This document shows, one piece after another, positions 59,881 to 64,000 of a DNA stretch of 64,000 nt. The notes under the pieces were generated by a model that ran no database searches, had not been told where the DNA came from, and saw nothing but the letters and a program-made list of their open reading frames with translations. Source of the DNA: Desulfovibrio sp. Fe33 (GTDB lineage: Bacteria > Desulfobacterota > Desulfovibrionia > Desulfovibrionales > Desulfovibrionaceae). The stretch spans positions 186,001-250,000 of the forward strand of contig NZ_JAQKGU010000004.1 of NCBI RefSeq assembly GCF_028532725.1, written 5' to 3'. Position numbers and translations under genes: made by a program. How positions within the stretch are numbered: position 1 is the stretch's first letter; each line of letters starts with the position of its first letter.

Positions 59881-60990
59881 TCAGGCGTCTTCCAGAAGAC
59901 TCTGGTAAAGATTCAGCGTCCGCTTGAGGAATTCGTCCAGAGTGAGTTGGGACATGGTCCGCTTCTGGGCGGCCAGCACCTGGTCGCGCAGGTCGGGATC
60001 GGTCGCCACGGCTTCTATGGCGTCAGCCAGCCCATCCGCATCCTCGGGTTTGACCAGCACGGAGGCGTCCACCAGATCGGGCATGACGCCGACGTCGGTG
60101 GAAACCAGCGGCCGTTCGGCGGCCATGATCTCCAGCGCGGAGCGGGCGATGGCCTCGGACCACAGTGAGGCGACCACGCCGATGTCCAGCGCGGAGATGC
60201 AGGCGGCAACGTCGTCGCGCCTGCCGCTGATGCGGGTGATGTCCCCGACCCCGGCATCCCGGATATGCTCTTCGATCTGGTCGGTGGTCATGGCCGTGTC
60301 GAAACCGATGAGCAGGAGGCGGATGTTCTCCATGCCGCGCCGTCTCAGGGCGGCGACGGCCTCGATGGTTTCCTTGTGTCCCTTGACGCGGTCGAACCGT
60401 CCGACCAGCCCCACGACGAGATCGTTCGGGACGAAGCCGAACTCTTCCCGCACCCGGTCGCGTCCGGCCTGGTCGAAATGAAATTTTGCAGTGTCCACGC
60501 CGCCGTGAATGAGCCACAATCCGGGGCCGGGAGTGCGCATTTTTTGCAGGAAATATTCGGCCATGCGCCGGTTGGTGACCACCACGGCGTCGGCTACGCC
60601 CGAATGGAGCCAGCGGTTGACCGCGTCGGAGCGGGGCGGGCGTTGGTCACCCCTGGTGCGCACCAGCCGGTAATGGAAACCGAAGAGCTTGAGCAGCCCC
60701 CACAGGAAAAAGCCTTCGCCCCGGTGGCAATTGACGATTTCAGGGCGGTGCGTCCGCAGGAGTTGTATGATATGCCTTGCGGCGGCGGCGAAACGCAGGG
60801 GGTTGGTGGTGTTCAGGTCGACGGACACGGTTTCGAGCCCGGCCTCACGGGCCATGGCCTCGGACTGCGTTCCGGCCTGGGTCAGGACCAGGACCTCATG
60901 GCCTGCATCGGCCAGGAGTTTGCTCAGGGTGATGGCGTACCACGCCGTCGCGTTGAACCAGCGGACATTGATGACTTGAAATATTCTCAT
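59881..60990 (-). CDS. glycosyltransferase family 4
   Basis: 369 residues with a GT-B fold. MRIFQVINVRWFNATAWYAITLSKLL begins the acceptor domain; the donor domain contains VVGLVGRFDRVKGHKETIEAV and the E-x7-E type motif in EIMAAERPLVSTDVG. It is the family-4 type seen in LPS core and capsule synthesis, at the cytoplasmic face of the inner membrane. An upstream in-frame ATG at 61026 exists, but MRIFQ at 60990 is preferred from the start of the fold. Confidence 0.88.
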   Translation of the reverse strand: MRIFQVINVRWFNATAWYAITLSKLLADAGHEVLVLTQAGTQSEAMAREAGLETVSVDLNTTNPLRFAAAARHIIQLLRTHRPEIVNCHRGEGFFLWGLLKLFGFHYRLVRTRGDQRPPRSDAVNRWLHSGVADAVVVTNRRMAEYFLQKMRTPGPGLWLIHGGVDTAKFHFDQAGRDRVREEFGFVPNDLVVGLVGRFDRVKGHKETIEAVAALRRRGMENIRLLLIGFDTAMTTDQIEEHIRDAGVGDITRISGRRDDVAACISALDIGVVASLWSEAIARSALEIMAAERPLVSTDVGVMPDLVDASVLVKPEDADGLADAIEAVATDPDLRDQVLAAQKRTMSQLTLDEFLKRTLNLYQSLLEDA

Positions 60991-61062
60991 TGATTGCGCC
61001 TGGGTGGACTGTTGGATACACAACATGACAGTTCACGACGGCGAAAGCAAGGGCTCTGATAC

Positions 61063-61923
61063 ATGAAAAACAGTCTGGTATCCATAATCCTGCCCACCTA
61101 CAATCGGGCGGAATTCATAGGCAGGGCGCTCGATTCGGTCCTGTCGCAGACCTACGGCAACTGGGAGTGTCGGATCATCGACGACGGCTCCACGGACGAA
61201 ACCGAAACGGTCCTTTCCGGGTTCGACGACCCGCGCATTCACTATAGCCGCCAGGAAAACCAGGGGGTCTCCGGAGCGCGCAACACGGGTATCGCCGCGT
61301 GTCGCGGCGATGTCGTGGCTCTGCTCGATTCCGACGACGAGTGGATGCCGCGCAAACTTGAAACACAGCTCGCGTATATGGCTGGGAACGGCTATGAGAT
61401 CTGCCAGACCGAGGAAATCTGGTATCGCGGCGGCAGGCGGGTCAATCAGCCCGCGCGTTACGCCAAGCCCGAGGGATGGTTCTTCGAGGCTTCCCTTGAA
61501 ATGTGCCTGATAAGCCCGTCATGCACCATGTTCACCCGGAAGGCGTGGGAGGTGATGGGACCTTTCGATACGGCCATGCCTTCCTGCGAGGATTACGACA
61601 TGTGGCTGCGGGCGTGCCTGAATTTCCCGGTGGGACTGGTTCGCGAAGCCCTGACCATCAAGCATGGAGGCAGGCCGGATCAGCTCTCCGTTTGCGTGCC
61701 CTGCGCGGATTTGCATCGCATTCGGGCGTTGGTAAAAATCCTGCAAAGCCGAAAACTTGACGATGCCTACCGTGGACTTGCCATGGAGTCCTTGCGCAGA
61801 AAGGTAGAGATATACATGCAAGGCTGTGAAAAAAGAGGGAAAAAGGACGAGGCAGAACGCGTTTGGAACCTGTTTTGCATGGTGCGCGACGGGAAAGATA
61901 TTCCCTTGAATACGTTGAGTTAG
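61063..61923 (+). CDS. glycosyltransferase family 2
   Basis: 286 residues, GT-A fold. LVSIILPTYNRAEFIGRALDSVLSQTYGNWE begins it, with IIDDGSTDET (nucleotide) and LDSDDEWMP (DXD). CEDYDMWLRA near residue 185 is the catalytic-base block. The divergent family-4 gene lies 72 bases upstream, so both could add sugars to the same surface glycan. Confidence 0.9.
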   Translation: MKNSLVSIILPTYNRAEFIGRALDSVLSQTYGNWECRIIDDGSTDETETVLSGFDDPRIHYSRQENQGVSGARNTGIAACRGDVVALLDSDDEWMPRKLETQLAYMAGNGYEICQTEEIWYRGGRRVNQPARYAKPEGWFFEASLEMCLISPSCTMFTRKAWEVMGPFDTAMPSCEDYDMWLRACLNFPVGLVREALTIKHGGRPDQLSVCVPCADLHRIRALVKILQSRKLDDAYRGLAMESLRRKVEIYMQGCEKRGKKDEAERVWNLFCMVRDGKDIPLNTLS

Positions 61924-62002
61924 CGCATGGCGCGCGGTCCGGCCGCGCAACATGCTTTGTCCACATGGAGAACGGCGCCCGTCAGCGGCGAGAGGTGACC
62001 CC

Positions 62003-64000
62003 GTGCAGAACATAAGCAAGCTTCTGGAGACCCTGCCCGTCATCAGCCAGTCCCGGCTGGTGGCCTCCGGCTTCGGCATATGGGTGGTCTGGAAGGGCGA
62101 CCTGCACGGCGCGGTGGACAATACGCTTCAGGAATTCGGAGCCTTGTGCGTGGCCCGGGAGGACCAGCAGGCCCTTTGGTTCTGCAACACCGTGGAGGTG
62201 TTCCGGGCCGTCGCAAGGTTGCAGGTCTGGGCAAGGGTCAATCCCATGCCGGTCTTCTGCCAGTTGGTGCCCCTGACTTTTCTGGCGGGCTACGACCTTG
62301 AATATTCCGTGTCCTTGTCCGTGGAGCTGGACCGCCAACGGGTGGCCCCGCCGAACGATTTCGAAGTGGTTGTCCATCCCGGCCTCAAGGAGCGCGTTCA
62401 ATCCGTTGCCGGGCTGTCCACCGAACCCGCCGGGAGCGTGGACGGGCTGGCCAACGTCAAGTGGCTGAAGCTGGTCGTCGACCAGGGGCTCGACTATGAG
62501 TCCGTGCTGCGCTGGTACTTCATCGTCAAGCCGCTGGGGCGCATGTCGGACAAGGAAAGCATCGTTGGTTGGCGTGATTTTTCCACCGATATCATCGAAC
62601 TGCTGCAACGCCTCGGGCTCAAGTACATATCCGACGTCAAGGAAGGGGCGCTCTTCCTGCCTCTCGACAATTTCCGGCTGCTCAAGAGCTTCTGCACGGA
62701 GATGGTGAATCTCATTCGCCGCAACAAGGAAGCCCCGGACAAGAAATACTGGCCGGTGGTCATGGCCGCGGTGCCCCAGGGCGATCTGCATTTTACCGCC
62801 GATCTGCCCCGGAAGGTCGGGCTGGACTGGAACCGTCTCGCCCCTGACTATCCCCATGTGCGCTTCATGGACGGGTTTCTGCTTTCGGCCTGGTTTCGCA
62901 TGAACGAGGCCCGTTACGGGGCCGGGCCGGTTTCCCTGGACTCGTGGTGCACCCTGTCCCTCAGGGACGCCGACGGGGAGACCGGATATGGAACCATGCA
63001 GGTGGCTCTGCCCAATGCGCTGGTGGCTTCCGACGGGGGTGGGGAATGCTTCTATTGCGGGCTCAAGAATCATGAGGTCTCCCATTGTCCGAGCAGAAAT
63101 ATTGCGACTCCGCAACCCCAGGTCTGGCGGTTGTTGGCCAAGGCCGATTTCAACGATTTTTCCGACGGATTCGCCAGCCTTGACGCCGATCTGAGCAAGG
63201 AGGATTTCGTCTCCGGCATCCTCAAGGTCATGGAGTCCCGGGACGACCTGGAGAGTCTCCTGGCGCGGGCGGTTTTCGAAATCAACGTCCCGGTTCAGCT
63301 CAGGACCTTGAAGCTCGTATGGCGCAGCCGGAGCAAGGAGTGGGACGGCGCCTTCAAGCAGTTGGCCCCCCAGGAGGGGGATTACATTTGGGAGGCCCTG
63401 GAGTGCCTGGAGAAGGGCGACATGGGCAATTCGGAACATTTTCTCAAGGACGCCCAGATCAAGTATCCAAGGAGTTATCAGCCTCAATCCCTTTGGGGCT
63501 ACTGGTACCTGGAGAAGGGCGACCCGATTCGGGCCATGTTCCATTGGCAGGAGGCCGAGCGCATGAGCTACACCCCGTTGCAGCAGGGGTGCATGGCTTT
63601 CCTCCAGGCGCGGCTCATGGAGGTCGAGGGGGATTACAAGGACGCCATCAATACCTACAAGCGGGTCAACAGCTTGGCTCCGAGTTGGCTCCAGCCCATC
63701 TATCGGCAAGCGGTCTGCATGGTCAAGATGGGCTTCACCAGCCAGGCCATGGACACGCTCTTCGATCTCATGGACCGCGATCCGAATTACTTCAACCGCA
63801 TTCTCGTCGATCCCGAATTGGACCGGGGCCGGGTGCAGTTGTTGAGCGCCATGTGGGAGAAGTGGAACGATGCCGAGAAGTCCGTGGAGAGCACCCGCAA
63901 GCGGGTGGAGGACCTGACCGACGATATTTCCAGACGGTTCGACGAAAACCATCCCTTTTTCGAAGCGGCCAACGAGGAACTGGACCGGCTGCGCGGATAC
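62003..64000 (+). CDS. large TPR-like protein with CCHC zinc knuckle, 3' end missing
   Basis: 666 codons from a GTG start (VQNISKLLETLPVI) with AGAGG eight bases upstream, open to the window edge. At residues 349-362 the pattern C-F-Y-C-G-L-K-N-H-E-V-S-H-C matches a retroviral-type zinc knuckle (C-x2-C-x4-H-x4-C). From about residue 450 on, helical repeats such as WEALECLEKGD, GYWYLEKGDPIRAMFHWQEAE and EVEGDYKDAINTYKRVNSLAPSW are tetratricopeptide repeats. The first 300 residues are not recognisable. Function unknown; a protein-protein or RNA-binding scaffold fits the parts. Confidence 0.8.
   Translation, partial: MQNISKLLETLPVISQSRLVASGFGIWVVWKGDLHGAVDNTLQEFGALCVAREDQQALWFCNTVEVFRAVARLQVWARVNPMPVFCQLVPLTFLAGYDLEYSVSLSVELDRQRVAPPNDFEVVVHPGLKERVQSVAGLSTEPAGSVDGLANVKWLKLVVDQGLDYESVLRWYFIVKPLGRMSDKESIVGWRDFSTDIIELLQRLGLKYISDVKEGALFLPLDNFRLLKSFCTEMVNLIRRNKEAPDKKYWPVVMAAVPQGDLHFTADLPRKVGLDWNRLAPDYPHVRFMDGFLLSAWFRMNEARYGAGPVSLDSWCTLSLRDADGETGYGTMQVALPNALVASDGGGECFYCGLKNHEVSHCPSRNIATPQPQVWRLLAKADFNDFSDGFASLDADLSKEDFVSGILKVMESRDDLESLLARAVFEINVPVQLRTLKLVWRSRSKEWDGAFKQLAPQEGDYIWEALECLEKGDMGNSEHFLKDAQIKYPRSYQPQSLWGYWYLEKGDPIRAMFHWQEAERMSYTPLQQGCMAFLQARLMEVEGDYKDAINTYKRVNSLAPSWLQPIYRQAVCMVKMGFTSQAMDTLFDLMDRDPNYFNRILVDPELDRGRVQLLSAMWEKWNDAEKSVESTRKRVEDLTDDISRRFDENHPFFEAANEELDRLRGY

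Noticed and set aside
61982-63952. A 656-codon frame on the minus strand opposite the TPR/zinc-knuckle gene
   Set aside because: No ribosome site or motifs. The plus strand contains TPR repeats and a zinc knuckle.

Overview
The window looks like chromosomal DNA of a GC-rich, anaerobic deltaproteobacterium of the Desulfovibrio/Pseudodesulfovibrio type. This is an inference from gene content: a TunR-type regulator (dead tyrosine-recombinase domain plus TOBE domains) beside molybdate-transport genes, an archaeal-type first enzyme of aromatic synthesis, a three-gene ferredoxin-containing glutamate synthase, a feoAB locus with a Cys-rich partner, and a fused indolepyruvate:ferredoxin oxidoreductase with an ADP-forming acyl-CoA synthetase. 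I see no rRNA, CRISPR array, insertion sequence or prophage. One tRNA gene (Leu, UAA) is present.

Layout. 1-7.6 kb: a truncated Na+/solute symporter with its small subunit, a DUF294 nucleotidyltransferase, a long GT9 glycosyltransferase, two small unknown genes, a PilZ protein, MltC and an HPt protein. 7.8-11.6 kb (minus): a family 2 glycosyltransferase, a Gate-domain membrane protein, RidA, and then a Phe-rich leader peptide and attenuator in front of ADH synthase. 11.8-14.5 kb: the feo locus with a candidate Fur-controlled promoter. 15.5-22.9 kb: a heptosyltransferase, a polar amino acid ABC transporter, an AI-2E-type exporter, MltA and an orphan HicB. 23.4-28.5 kb: glutamate synthase. 28.6-34.4 kb: a DUF922 protein, modAB with DUF364, divergent tunR and a PEP-CTERM protein under a sigma-54 promoter; this block is bracketed by two inverted copies of a 102-bp multi-hairpin repeat. 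35.2-47.6 kb: a ten-gene plus-strand cluster (NhaC, sulfatase-like hydrolase, Crp/Fnr regulator, thioredoxin, thioredoxin reductase, small Trx-fold protein, amino acid dehydrogenase, fused IOR, fused acyl-CoA synthetase, membrane protein). 47.8-64 kb: tRNA-Leu, an APC permease, a YcaO/SGNH/split-RdgC operon, PilZ, RmlA, DUF1614, a MoaB-like protein, TolC, MltB, glycosyltransferases and a truncated TPR protein carrying a CCHC zinc knuckle.

How the genes fit together. The 35-47 kb cluster reads as a self-contained route from amino acids to ATP: an amino acid dehydrogenase gives 2-oxoacids, the IOR fusion gives acyl-CoA and reduced ferredoxin, and the acyl-CoA synthetase recovers ATP. It carries its own redox shuttle and regulator. 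The most notable new signal is a complete amino-acid attenuator at 8728-8863: a 24-residue leader peptide with six Phe codons, an antiterminator and a terminator, all upstream of the first gene of the archaeal-type aromatic pathway. Three unrelated lytic transglycosylases (MltA, MltB, MltC) also occur in the window.
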